A DNA stretch of 64,000 nt, taken from contig CAVOKZ010000013.1 of NCBI GenBank assembly GCA_963696625.1, positions 42,238-106,237 on the forward strand. The letters run 5' to 3'. This DNA is from JAWVFN01 sp963696625 (lineage in GTDB: Bacteria; Actinomycetota; Thermoleophilia; Solirubrobacterales; 70-9). Under the pieces are notes generated by a model. It had not been told where the DNA came from. It did no database searches and saw nothing but the letters and a program-made list of their open reading frames with translations. A program made the position numbers and the translations under genes. Below are positions 7,098 through 15,223 of this stretch, piece by piece (the first letter of the stretch is position 1; each line of letters opens with the position of its first letter).

Positions 7098-7942
7098 TGG
7101 CGCTGCCCCCCGCGCTCTCGGGCGGCGTTCATCTCGGCCCCGAGCAGCAGGGCGACGTTGGTCAGCCAGATCCAGATCAGCAGCACGACGAAACCGGCGA
7201 GCGTGCCGTAGGTCTTGTCGTAGGAGCCGAAGTTGGAGACGTAGAAGGCGAGCCCGGCCGATGCGATCAGCCAGATCGTCACCGCGAGCAGGCTGCCCGC
7301 GGTGACCCACTGAAAACGGGCCTTGCGTTTCGGCGCGGTCACGTGATAGAGCGCGGCGCAGAGCGCCACGACCATGACCAGCACGACCGGCCACTTGATC
7401 ACCTTCCAGACCGCGAGCACGGAGTCGCCGATTCCGAGGGGCTCCGCCACCGCCTCGAGCAGCGGCCCCGAGAGCACGATCGTGATCGCGATCACCGCCG
7501 CCCAGGCGATCAACCCGGCCGTGAAGAGGACCTCGCGCGGCCGCGACTTCCAGAACGGATCGCCGCTCTCGACTCCGTAGATCACGTTGGTCGCCCGGGT
7601 GAAGGACGCGATGTAGCTCGATGCCGAGAGGATCGAGAGCCCGAGGCCGGCCACCAGGAAGATCCCGGCACGGCCGCGGTGCTCGATCACCGAGCGCACG
7701 GGGCCGTCGAACGACTCGGTCGCCGTGTGCGGGCCGATCTTCGAGAGCATCTCGGTGATCGTTTGGGTGGTACTCACGGGATCGCCGAAGAGGCCGACGA
7801 TCGCGACCAGCGCGATCAGCGCCGGGAACATCGCCAGCAGCCCGTAATAGGTGAGCGCCGCCGCCGAGTCGGTGAGGCGGTGCTGCCCGAACCGCGACAG
7901 CGCCTCGGCGACACTCGCGTAGACCTTCTTGATCCTCTCCAC
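7085..7942 (-). CDS. YihY/BrkB-family integral membrane protein
   Basis: Multi-pass inner-membrane protein of the YihY/virulence factor BrkB family. It has the typical N-terminal LTDSAAALTYYGLLAMFPAL and the late motif ASAGLAFYVSNFGSYDKTYG followed by VVLLIWIWLTNVALLLGAE. Six hydrophobic segments can be counted. The transported substrate is not established for the family; the annotation as RNase BN is historical and wrong. I chose the GTG at 7942 (MERIKKVY). A GTG at 7981 is in frame but lies inside a hairpin repeat. The last codons (HKGV) lie within the GGGGTCAGACCCC repeat. Confidence 0.88.
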   Translation of the reverse strand: MERIKKVYASVAEALSRFGQHRLTDSAAALTYYGLLAMFPALIALVAIVGLFGDPVSTTQTITEMLSKIGPHTATESFDGPVRSVIEHRGRAGIFLVAGLGLSILSASSYIASFTRATNVIYGVESGDPFWKSRPREVLFTAGLIAWAAVIAITIVLSGPLLEAVAEPLGIGDSVLAVWKVIKWPVVLVMVVALCAALYHVTAPKRKARFQWVTAGSLLAVTIWLIASAGLAFYVSNFGSYDKTYGTLAGFVVLLIWIWLTNVALLLGAEMNAARERGGQRHKGV

Positions 7943-7954
7943 GGCGCCTGAGCT

Positions 7955-8000
7955 TAGGCCCTGTCCCGACAGGGATCGCACCCCTACCGGGACCGGGCCT
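7955..8000. repeat. hairpin repeat (family 2)
   Basis: The arms AGGCCCTGTCCCG and CGGGACCGGGCCT pair with one mismatch. The interior GTCCCGACAGGGATCGCACCCCT is nearly the same as that in the hairpin at 61134-61175. It lies between divergent genes. Confidence 0.7.
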
Positions 8001-8012
8001 TAGGCTCCAGCG

Positions 8013-8606
8013 ATGAGCCATCCCGTGGTCAAGGTCAGCCCGGATCTCGTGCCTGGCGCGGCGAGCGCGATCGCCGCCGGCTTCTTCGACAACGAGATCT
8101 GGGTCTGGATGCTGCCCAGCGACCGGCGCCGGCGGAGGCTGCTCGACCGCCACTACAAGCTGATGATCCGCCGCGTCTTCTGCCCCCGCGAATCCGCCTG
8201 GACGACGCCAGACTGCATGGGCACGGCGTTATGGATGCCGCCGAGCCGCCCGCGGCTGACCCGCGGCGAGCGCTTCTTCGAGACACTCTCGCTGCTGCCG
8301 CAGGGTGTGACCGCTCTCGGCCGGGGCGGCCAGATGGACGCGCTGATGGCCGAGCACCACCCGACCGAGCCGCACTGGTACCTCAACACCCTCGCCGTCC
8401 GCCCCGAGGGCCAGCGCCGCGGGTACGGGTCGGCGCTGATGGAGCCCGGGCTCGCGGCGGCCGACGCCGACCGCCTGCCGGCCTATCTCGAGACCCAGCG
8501 CGAGGCCAACATCCCCTTCTATGCGCGCTTCGGGTTCGAGCTGATCCAGAAGGTCAGCCTTTCCGACTCCCCTCCGATGTGGCTCATGTGGCGGGAAGCG
8601 AAGTGA
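8013..8606 (+). CDS. GNAT-family N-acetyltransferase
   Basis: 197-aa Gcn5-related acetyltransferase. The acetyl-CoA-binding motif A is YLNTLAVRPEGQRRGYGSAL at about residues 127-146, followed by AYLETQREANIPFYARFGF, the usual motif B region. The substrate is unknown. ATG start; the stop overlaps the GTG of the WS/DGAT gene (GTGA), so the two are translationally coupled. Confidence 0.88.
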   Translation: MSHPVVKVSPDLVPGAASAIAAGFFDNEIWVWMLPSDRRRRRLLDRHYKLMIRRVFCPRESAWTTPDCMGTALWMPPSRPRLTRGERFFETLSLLPQGVTALGRGGQMDALMAEHHPTEPHWYLNTLAVRPEGQRRGYGSALMEPGLAAADADRLPAYLETQREANIPFYARFGFELIQKVSLSDSPPMWLMWREAK

Positions 8607-10108
8607 ACGAGCGGCTTTCGGCATCCGACATGTCGTCGTGGCTCGCCGACGAAGGGCCGGTTCACGTCCACGTCGGCGGCACGACGATCATGCAGGGTCC
8701 GGCGCCCGACTTCGACGAGTTCGTCGACCACGTCGGCCGCCGCCTCGATCTGGTCCCGCGCTTCCGCCAGCGGGTGACGAAGACCCCGCTCAACCTCGCC
8801 AACCCGGTCTGGGGCGACGACCCCCAGTTCGACGTCCGCCGCCACGTGCGCAGGCTGCGCGTCCCCCACCCCGGCGGCGAGACCGAGCTGCGCGAGCTGG
8901 TCGGCAACGTGATGTCGGAGCCGCTCGACAAGTCGCGGCCGCCGTGGCAGATCTACATGGTCGAGGGGCTGCGGGGCAACCGCCACGCGTTCATCTCCAA
9001 GACCCACCACGCGCTGGTCGACGGGGTCTCGGCGATCGACGTCGGCGCCGCGATCCTCGACGTCTCGCCCGAGGGCCGCGAGGACAAGAAGGCCAAGCGC
9101 TGGCGCCCGGCGAGCCCGGCCCAGGCCGCGCTGCTCGCTTCGGCCGCGCGCGAGATGGTCAGACGCCCGATCCGCGCCACCGGCCGCGGCGCGCGCTCCG
9201 CCGTGCGCACCCCGGTGAGCAGCACGGCGCGGGTGTTGAAGACGGCGCAGGCGTTCACCTCGATGGCGGCCGGCGGCCCGCGCTGCCGCAAGACCTTCAT
9301 CAACAAGCCGATCGGCCGCGACCGGCGGATCGGCTGGCAGAAGGCGACGCTCGCCCAGATCAAGCGGGCGCGGGCGCCGGTCGATGGGGCGACCGTCAAC
9401 GACGTGATCCTCGCGATCGCCGCCGGCGGCCTGCGTCGATTCTTCAAGCAGCGCCGGATCAAGCTGCCCGAGTACGTCGTCGCCCTCGTGCCCGTCTCGA
9501 TCCGTGCCCCCGACGAGACCGGCGAGCTCGGCAACCGGATCGCGACGATCCTCGCCAAGCTGCCGATCGCAGAGCGCGATCCCGTAAAGCGGCTGCAGCG
9601 CATCCACGACGAAACCGAGCGGCTCAAGGCCTCGGAGTCGGTGCGCGCCTCGACCCTGCTGATCGAGGCGGCCGGCTGGGCCCCGCCGACGGTCAACCGG
9701 CTGCTCTCGCAGGCGATGTCGCGGCCGCTCGTCTTCAACCTCGTCGTCTCCAACGTCCCCGGGCCGCAGATCCCGCTCTACCTGATGGGCAAGCGGATGC
9801 GCGAGGTCTACCCCTTCGTGCCGCTCTCGCCCCAGGGCCACGCGCTCTCGCTCGGCGTGCTCAGCTACGACGGCAGCGTCTTCTTCGGCCTCGTCGGCGA
9901 TCGCGACCTGCTGCCCGACCTCGACCGGCTCTCGGCTGCGATCGGCGAGGCGATCGACGAGCAGGTCGCGGCGGCGAAGCCGAAACCGAAGCCGCGCGCG
10001 AAGCGAAAGCCAAGACCAAAGCCGAAGGCCAAGCCGAGGGCGAAGAGGAAGCCGGCTAGGCGCGGACGAAGACCGGCGCGCCGAGGGGGACGAGCGCGAA
10101 GAGGGTGA
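8603..10108 (+). CDS. wax ester synthase / diacylglycerol acyltransferase (WS/DGAT)
   Basis: 501 aa. It makes wax esters or triacylglycerol from acyl-CoA with an alcohol or diacylglycerol; storage-lipid synthesis is common in actinobacteria. The catalytic HHXXXDG motif is HHALVDG at 135-141. The C-terminal domain carries NDVILAIAAGGLRRF and VSNVPGPQIPLYLMG. The last 46 residues are almost wholly Lys/Arg/Pro (KPKPKPRAKRKPRPKP and similar), an extension that may bind nucleic acid or anionic lipid. The 3' end overlaps the convergent L,D-transpeptidase gene by 53 bases. Confidence 0.92.
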   Translation: MNERLSASDMSSWLADEGPVHVHVGGTTIMQGPAPDFDEFVDHVGRRLDLVPRFRQRVTKTPLNLANPVWGDDPQFDVRRHVRRLRVPHPGGETELRELVGNVMSEPLDKSRPPWQIYMVEGLRGNRHAFISKTHHALVDGVSAIDVGAAILDVSPEGREDKKAKRWRPASPAQAALLASAAREMVRRPIRATGRGARSAVRTPVSSTARVLKTAQAFTSMAAGGPRCRKTFINKPIGRDRRIGWQKATLAQIKRARAPVDGATVNDVILAIAAGGLRRFFKQRRIKLPEYVVALVPVSIRAPDETGELGNRIATILAKLPIAERDPVKRLQRIHDETERLKASESVRASTLLIEAAGWAPPTVNRLLSQAMSRPLVFNLVVSNVPGPQIPLYLMGKRMREVYPFVPLSPQGHALSLGVLSYDGSVFFGLVGDRDLLPDLDRLSAAIGEAIDEQVAAAKPKPKPRAKRKPRPKPKAKPRAKRKPARRGRRPARRGGRARRG

Positions 10109-10763
10109 CCATGTCGCGGTCGCCGGCGCGCAGGCACCCGTGCGAGGCGGCGCCGCCGATCGGCGCCGGGCTGCCGTGGATCGCGATCCGGTTGCCCCCG
10201 AGCCAGCCCGGCGGCAGGTTCGGCTGGTGCCCGGAGAGGGCGAGGACACAGCACCCGTACCACGGGCCGAGGTCCGCGCCGGCGAGGCCGTCGGTGACCG
10301 AGAAGGTCCCGGGCGGCGTCTCGCTGCCGAAGGCGCCGACCGTGACCGGGATGCGCCTGACCAGCCGGTTGCCGTAGCGGAGATCGACTTCGCGCCGCGA
10401 GAGGTCCGCACGCAGCGAGTAGCTGGTCTGGCGGAATTCGAGTTGCTCCGGGTCGGCGCGAATCCAGCCGAGCTCGTTGGGCAGCTCCGGCAGCGGTGTG
10501 CCGATCCAGTCGCCGCTGCGCTTCTCGGCGTAGAGCACCCGCGGCGCGCCGAATTCGGTCTCGTCCCCCACCCGGGTCACGACCGGGCCGCCGGGCGCGC
10601 TGTGGACCTCGATCTTGACCCCGTCCTGCACCTGGGCGATCTCATACGAGGGACCGGGAATCTCGAATGCATCCCTCACCAGCGTCACCGGGTCGCCACC
10701 CTGCTGGACGCCCGAGACGAGCAGCGCCGCCGAAACCGCGCCATATGCGAGCAACGAGAACAA
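10056..10763 (-). CDS. L,D-transpeptidase (YkuD domain), exported
   Basis: 235 aa with an N-terminal hydrophobic signal (LLAYGAVSAALLVSG). The C-terminal YkuD domain carries RIAIHG (His196) and SHGCLR (Cys210 nucleophile). It forms 3-3 cross-links in peptidoglycan outside the membrane. The TTG at 10763 lies at the 3' edge of tRNA-Ser(GCT) on the same strand, so co-transcription with the tRNA is possible; a second TTG nine bases downstream is an alternative start. Confidence 0.9.
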   Translation of the reverse strand: MFSLLAYGAVSAALLVSGVQQGGDPVTLVRDAFEIPGPSYEIAQVQDGVKIEVHSAPGGPVVTRVGDETEFGAPRVLYAEKRSGDWIGTPLPELPNELGWIRADPEQLEFRQTSYSLRADLSRREVDLRYGNRLVRRIPVTVGAFGSETPPGTFSVTDGLAGADLGPWYGCCVLALSGHQPNLPPGWLGGNRIAIHGSPAPIGGAASHGCLRAGDRDMVTLFALVPLGAPVFVRA

Positions 10764-10852
10764 CGGAGAGGGCGGGATTCGAACCCGCGAGAGAGCTTGC
10801 GCCCCCTACTCGCTTAGCAGGCGAGTGCCTTCAGCCGCTCGGCCACCTCTCC
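10764..10852 (-). tRNA. tRNA-Ser (anticodon GCT)
   Basis: Class II tRNA with a long variable arm. The acceptor GGAGAGG pairs with CCTCTCC, the anticodon loop is CTGCTAA (GCT), the T loop is GTTCGAATC, and the discriminator base is G. CCA is not encoded. Confidence 0.97.
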
Positions 10853-10886
10853 AGGCTTTGATCGGCTCGATTGTAGGCTGGCTCAA

Positions 10887-12164
10887 GTGACTCCGGTCTC
10901 CCAGGATCAGGCGGACCACCCGACCCCGGTCGAGCCCGCGCACCCCGCGGGCGACCGCCCCCAGGACCAGCTCGCCCGCTTCGAGAAGGTCTTCGCCTCG
11001 CTCGAGCCGCCCTTCGCCTTCATCGATCTCGACGCGGTCTGGGCCAACGCCGCCGACATGCTGCGCCGCGCGGGAGGCGTGCCGATTCGCGTCGCCTCGA
11101 AGTCGGTGCGCTGCCGGGCGGTGCTCGAGCGCGTGCTCAGCCTCGACCGTGGCTTCCAGGGCATGCTCACCTACACCCTCCCCGAGACGCTCTTCCTCTG
11201 GGAGAAGGGCTTTCGCAACCTCGTGCTCGCCTATCCCTGTGTCGATCCGCAGTGGCTCGAGGCGCTGGCGAGGGTGACCGCCGCCGAGCCCGAGACCGCG
11301 CCGGTCGCGATGGTCGACTCGGTCGCCCACCTCGACCTGATCGAAGCGGCGGCCGGGAACGCCGGGACCAAGGCCCCGGTGCGCGTGGCGATCGACGTCG
11401 ACGCCGGGCTGCGGCTGTTGGGCGGCGCCGTGGCGATCGGCCCGAAGCGCTCACCGGTGCACTCGGTCGACCAGGCCGACCGGCTCGCCCGCGAGATCAA
11501 CCGCCGCACCGGGGTGCGGCTGGTCGGGCTGATGGCCTACGAGGGCCAGGTCGCCGGGGTGGGCGACCGGATCCCCGGCAAGCCGCTGCGCAGCCTCGCG
11601 ATCCGCGGCATGCAGTGGTTGTCGATGCGCGAGCTGCGCGAGCGCCGCGCCGCGATCGCCTCCGCCGTCGGCGAGCTGGCGCCGCTCGAGTTCGTCAACG
11701 GCGGCGGCACCGGGTCGATCGAGCTGACCGCCTCCGAGCCCGCGGTCACCGAGGTCGCCGCCGGCTCGGGCTTCTATGCGCCCGTCCTCTTCGACCACTA
11801 CCGCTCGTTCCGGCTCCGCCCCGCGGCGATGTTCGCGCTGCCGGTCTCGCGCAAGCCCAACCGCGGCGTCGCCACCGCGCTGGGCGGCGGCTACCTCGCC
11901 TCCGGCGCCGGCGGCCGCGACCGGCTGCCCGAGCCCTACCTGCCCGCCGGGCTCCATCTCGATTCGCAGGAGGGCGCCGGCGAGGTCCAGACGCCGCTGC
12001 TCGGCGAGGCCGCCGCAGACCTCGACGTCGGCGACCGCGTCTACTTCCGCCACGTCAAGGCCGGCGAGCTCTGCGAGCGCTTCAACACGCTCTATCTCGT
12101 CGCCGGCGGCACGATCGTCGATGAGGCGCCCACCTACCGCGGCGAGGGCCAGGCGTTTCTCTAG
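10887..12164 (+). CDS. D-threonine aldolase / D-serine dehydratase-like PLP enzyme
   Basis: 425-aa fold-type III PLP enzyme (alanine racemase-like N-domain plus D-serine dehydratase-like C-domain). The PLP lysine is K72 in RVASKSVRC. A glycine-rich phosphate site (EFVNGGGTGSIE) follows, and the C-domain has YFRHVKAGELCERFN, where the His and Cys suit the metal site of this family. The exact substrate (D-threonine, D-serine or another beta-hydroxy amino acid) cannot be read from sequence. GTG start; followed by an MpaB-type oxygenase under its own palindromic operator. Confidence 0.85.
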   Translation: MTPVSQDQADHPTPVEPAHPAGDRPQDQLARFEKVFASLEPPFAFIDLDAVWANAADMLRRAGGVPIRVASKSVRCRAVLERVLSLDRGFQGMLTYTLPETLFLWEKGFRNLVLAYPCVDPQWLEALARVTAAEPETAPVAMVDSVAHLDLIEAAAGNAGTKAPVRVAIDVDAGLRLLGGAVAIGPKRSPVHSVDQADRLAREINRRTGVRLVGLMAYEGQVAGVGDRIPGKPLRSLAIRGMQWLSMRELRERRAAIASAVGELAPLEFVNGGGTGSIELTASEPAVTEVAAGSGFYAPVLFDHYRSFRLRPAAMFALPVSRKPNRGVATALGGGYLASGAGGRDRLPEPYLPAGLHLDSQEGAGEVQTPLLGEAAADLDVGDRVYFRHVKAGELCERFNTLYLVAGGTIVDEAPTYRGEGQAFL

Positions 12165-12173
12165 GGCAAATAA

Positions 12174-12189
12174 CAGTCCGGTTGGACTG
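12174..12189 (+). promoter_or_regulatory. 16-bp palindromic operator (TetR-like)
   Basis: CAGTCC-GGTT-GGACTG is a perfect inverted repeat, followed after three bases by TATTCT (12193-12198), a plausible -10 box ten bases before the GTG at 12208. Palindromes of this form in actinobacteria are usually TetR-family sites. No TetR gene is adjacent, so the regulator is unknown. Confidence 0.55.
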
Positions 12190-12207
12190 GTTTATTCTGT
12201 GGTCGAG

Positions 12208-13104
12208 GTGATCGCGACGGCCGACACCGGCTATTTCCCCCGCGAAACGTCGGTCCTGCGCCGGGTCCACGAGCAGCGGGCCGTCGGCCTCCTCTACGGC
12301 CAGCGGGCGCTGGCGATCGGCGCGATCAACCCGCTCAACTTCGTCGGCACGACGAACCACACCTGGGCGCGCGAGACCCCGTTCCAGCGCCTCGCGCACA
12401 CGGCGAAGATGTTCGAGGCGATCTTCTTCGGATCGCGCGAGGAGGCCGACAGCGTGCTGGCCATGGTCCACCGCATGCACCAGAAGGTCGAGGGCGCGCT
12501 GAGCGAAGACGCCGGGGTGACCAAGGCCGGCACCCCCTACTCGGCCTTCGACCCCGAGCAGATGCTCTGGACCGTGGCCGTCAGCGCCGACTCGGCCCGG
12601 GTCTTCCACGAGCTCCTCGTCCGGCCCCTGTCCGAGGAAGAGCGCGACGCGTTCTGGGCCGACTACGTGCGCTTCGGCGAGCTGTTCGGGATGCCGCGCG
12701 GCGTCGCTCCGCGCTCGCACGCCGAGTTCGCCGCCTACTTCCAGGAGCAGCTCGACCGCCCCGAGGCCCACCTCACCGACGAGGCGCTCCAGGTCGGCTC
12801 GGCGATCATGTTCAAGATCCCGGTCCCGGCGGCGCAGCGGCCGGCGATGGCGCTCCACAACCTGATCGTCCGCGGCAGCCTGCCGCCGCGGATCCGCGAG
12901 CTCTACGGCCTCGGCTGGAGCCCGGCCCAGGCGGCGGCCTTCCGCACGGCGGTCGCCGCGATCCGCTCCTCGCGGCCGCTGGTTCCTAAGCGGGTCCGCC
13001 GGGGGTCGAACGAGGCCCACTTCGAGCTCGTCGCACGCACCGAGAAGCAGCGAGTCGAGCGCGGGGAGACGATCCCGGGCGCGCTCAGCCCGTCGGCTTC
13101 TTGA
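12208..13104 (+). CDS. MpaB-type oxygenase (DUF2236 family)
   Basis: About 298 aa, alpha-helical haem protein of the latex-clearing/mycophenolate MpaB superfamily. Typical features are ARETPFQRLAHTAKMFEAIFFG, then FDPEQMLWTVAVSADSA (the histidine usual here in some relatives is absent) and LPPRIRELYGLGWSPAQ. The GTG at 12208 is favoured because a TATTCT -10 box ends nine bases before it; a GTG at 12199 is also possible. The substrate is unknown. The TTG of the next gene overlaps its stop. Confidence 0.82.
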   Translation: MIATADTGYFPRETSVLRRVHEQRAVGLLYGQRALAIGAINPLNFVGTTNHTWARETPFQRLAHTAKMFEAIFFGSREEADSVLAMVHRMHQKVEGALSEDAGVTKAGTPYSAFDPEQMLWTVAVSADSARVFHELLVRPLSEEERDAFWADYVRFGELFGMPRGVAPRSHAEFAAYFQEQLDRPEAHLTDEALQVGSAIMFKIPVPAAQRPAMALHNLIVRGSLPPRIRELYGLGWSPAQAAAFRTAVAAIRSSRPLVPKRVRRGSNEAHFELVARTEKQRVERGETIPGALSPSAS

Positions 13105-13991
13105 AGCGCCTCTGCATCGGGCTCGTCGCGGCGACGGCCCTGATCGGCTGCGGCGACGGCCAGGCGCAGCCGTTCAGGGCAAGCGTCCAGACGACATCGG
13201 TCGGCGACAACAGCATCGCCTGGTACGAGCGCGGCGAAGGCACGCCGCTGGTGATGCTGATGGGCACGGGCTCGACTATGTCCGAGTGGGACCCGGCGCT
13301 GCTGCGCCTGCTCGCACGCGAGCACCGGTTGATCCTCTTCGACTACCCGGGAGTCGGCCTCTCCGGGCCGTGGCACGGCCGCTCGTTCGACTCGCTCGCC
13401 GACACCACCGCCGGGCTGATCGAGGCGCTAGGACTTGAGAAGCCCGACGTGCTCGGCTGGTCGATGGGCGGCTTCGTCGCGCAGCGGCTGGCAGTCGACC
13501 ACCCGCAGGACGTCGGCCGCCTGATCCTCGCCGGCACCAACCCCGGCGGCAGCCGCACGGTTCTCGGTACGCCCGCGGCGCAGGCGATCGACAGCGACCC
13601 CGACCCGTCCGACAGGGAGATCCTCCGCGAGCTCTATCCCCCCGGCCGCCAGGGAGACGGCCGGAGATTCCTGCACCGCCTCGTCCGCGCCAGCCGCAGC
13701 GGTGAGATCCCCGACGACTTCAAGGTCCCGGCCGCGACCACCAACTCCCAGGTCGCCGCCGAGGACCCTTGGCTGCGCAGCAGCGCCAACTACCGCGAGC
13801 TCGCCGGCGTCCGCGTTCCCACCCTGGCCGCGGCCGGGCGCCGCGACCCCGTTGTGCCCGCTGTAAACCTGCGCTGGATCGCCGCCCGGGTACCCGGAGC
13901 GAGGCTGGCCGTCTTTCCCGGCGCCCACGCATTCTTGTTCCAGAGCCGCCGCGCTTTCGCCGGCGCGGTCGGCGCCTTTCTCAGCCCTTGA
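13101..13991 (+). CDS. alpha/beta-hydrolase, probable lipoprotein
   Basis: 296 aa. The N-terminus ATALIGCGDG looks like a lipobox (Cys about residue 17), suggesting a lipid-anchored exported enzyme. The hydrolase core has the nucleophile elbow GWSMGG, an oxyanion region LMGTGSTMSEW, an acid in AAGRRDPVVPA and a histidine in PGAHAF. The catalytic triad is therefore complete. TTG start overlapping the previous stop. The 3' end overlaps the convergent SpoIID gene by 11 bases. Confidence 0.87.
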   Translation: MKRLCIGLVAATALIGCGDGQAQPFRASVQTTSVGDNSIAWYERGEGTPLVMLMGTGSTMSEWDPALLRLLAREHRLILFDYPGVGLSGPWHGRSFDSLADTTAGLIEALGLEKPDVLGWSMGGFVAQRLAVDHPQDVGRLILAGTNPGGSRTVLGTPAAQAIDSDPDPSDREILRELYPPGRQGDGRRFLHRLVRASRSGEIPDDFKVPAATTNSQVAAEDPWLRSSANYRELAGVRVPTLAAAGRRDPVVPAVNLRWIAARVPGARLAVFPGAHAFLFQSRRAFAGAVGAFLSP

Positions 13992-15105
13992 GCTTCTTGA
14001 AGAGCACCCAGGTGTCGCGGAGGCCGAGCGCGGTCTTCAGGGTCGAGCCGGTAACCCGGGTCTTGCCGGCCGAGGAGATCAGCGTCGCGTACACGATCCG
14101 CGGCGAGACGCCGCGCCTGTTGACCTTGATCTTGCGGAGCCTGCCGCCCTTGAGGTAGCGCGAGAGCGCCGACTGCATCCGCTTCTGGGAGAGCACGAGC
14201 TTCCAGCGGTGATACGGGGAGGTGTCGTCGTAGGGATCGGGGACGCCCTTGAGGTAGGGCACCGGCCTCGAGCCGACGAACGAGTTCTCGATGCTCTCGG
14301 TCATGCCGCCCGAGGTCGAGGAGAAGTAGGCGATGATCGGCTTGCCGGCGTAGAGCACCGCCTGGTCCGCGGTCTGGGCCGTGGCCGTGTTGGTGCGCGC
14401 GGTCTCGGCCGCGATCCCGCCATAGACCTGGCTGCGGGTGTCGTCGTAGAGGTCGAAGCCGTTGCCCTTGACCGAGTTCGAGACCGCGAACGTCCGCGCC
14501 GCGACGGCCTGGGCCTTGAGCGCTTCAAGCGGCCACGACGACGGCGACTCTTGGGCGACGACGCCGCGCACGTAATCGTCGAGGGCGACCTCGTTGATCG
14601 CGTTGAGGCCGAAGCCGCTCGCCGGGCGGGCGACGATCGCGCCGCGGTAGCCGCCCTTGCCCTTGAGGTACACGGCGCCGTCGCCCGAGGTGGCGCTCAT
14701 CGCCCCGCCGCAGTTGACGTCCTGGCCCCCGTTGTGGAGGACGACCTGGCTGCCGAAGCGAGTGGCGCTGTAGCTCTTCGACTCGGTGAGAGCGACTCCG
14801 CAGGCCGCGCTGGCGCTGGAGAAGACTACGCTCGAGAGGTTGGGGCGCAGCAGGACGCGCACCGTCTTGGCGCCGGTCGATCCGATCGTGGTGCCCGTGT
14901 AGTAGTGGGTGAGGATCGCCTGGTAGCCGACCCCGTGCTTGGCGTAGCCGTAGGCGCCGTACTGGCTCATGCCGATGCCGTGGCCGAAGCCCGCGCCCTT
15001 GAGCTTCCACTTGACCTTTGCGTCAGCGGGCGCGGCGGCAACCGCGACCAGCGCGAGCGCGGCGACCAGCGCGGCCACCGCACGTCCTCTGCGTCGTCGT
15101 CCCAT
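13981..15105 (-). CDS. SpoIID/LytB-domain secreted protein
   Basis: 374 aa with a signal peptide (VAALVAALALVAVAAAPADA). The SpoIID/LytB domain is recognised from GHGIGMSQYGAYGYAKHG, then ALDDYVRGVVAQESPSSWP and LKAQAVAARTFA. SpoIID is a lytic transglycosylase acting on denuded glycan in spore formers; relatives in non-sporulating actinobacteria probably remodel cell wall. I chose the ATG at 15105 because it gives a clean signal peptide. The open frame continues upstream to 15243 through a repeat. Confidence 0.9.
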   Translation of the reverse strand: MGRRRRGRAVAALVAALALVAVAAAPADAKVKWKLKGAGFGHGIGMSQYGAYGYAKHGVGYQAILTHYYTGTTIGSTGAKTVRVLLRPNLSSVVFSSASAACGVALTESKSYSATRFGSQVVLHNGGQDVNCGGAMSATSGDGAVYLKGKGGYRGAIVARPASGFGLNAINEVALDDYVRGVVAQESPSSWPLEALKAQAVAARTFAVSNSVKGNGFDLYDDTRSQVYGGIAAETARTNTATAQTADQAVLYAGKPIIAYFSSTSGGMTESIENSFVGSRPVPYLKGVPDPYDDTSPYHRWKLVLSQKRMQSALSRYLKGGRLRKIKVNRRGVSPRIVYATLISSAGKTRVTGSTLKTALGLRDTWVLFKKLKG

Positions 15106-15160
15106 CACCTGCAGATAACTGGCCCGGCCGGTCGGAGTTGCGCCTTTCGAGACAACCATT

Positions 15161-15178
15161 AAGGGGTCTGACCCCTTT
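15161..15178. repeat. GGGGTCTGACCCC hairpin repeat
   Basis: AAGGGGTCTGACCCCTTT, a near-perfect palindrome in the divergent gap between the SpoIID-type gene and aldehyde dehydrogenase. One of at least six copies in the window. Confidence 0.8.
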
Positions 15179-15223
15179 AGGTTTGCTGGAAGAGTCGAGG
15201 GCGTAGGCTGGTACAGGAGAGCA

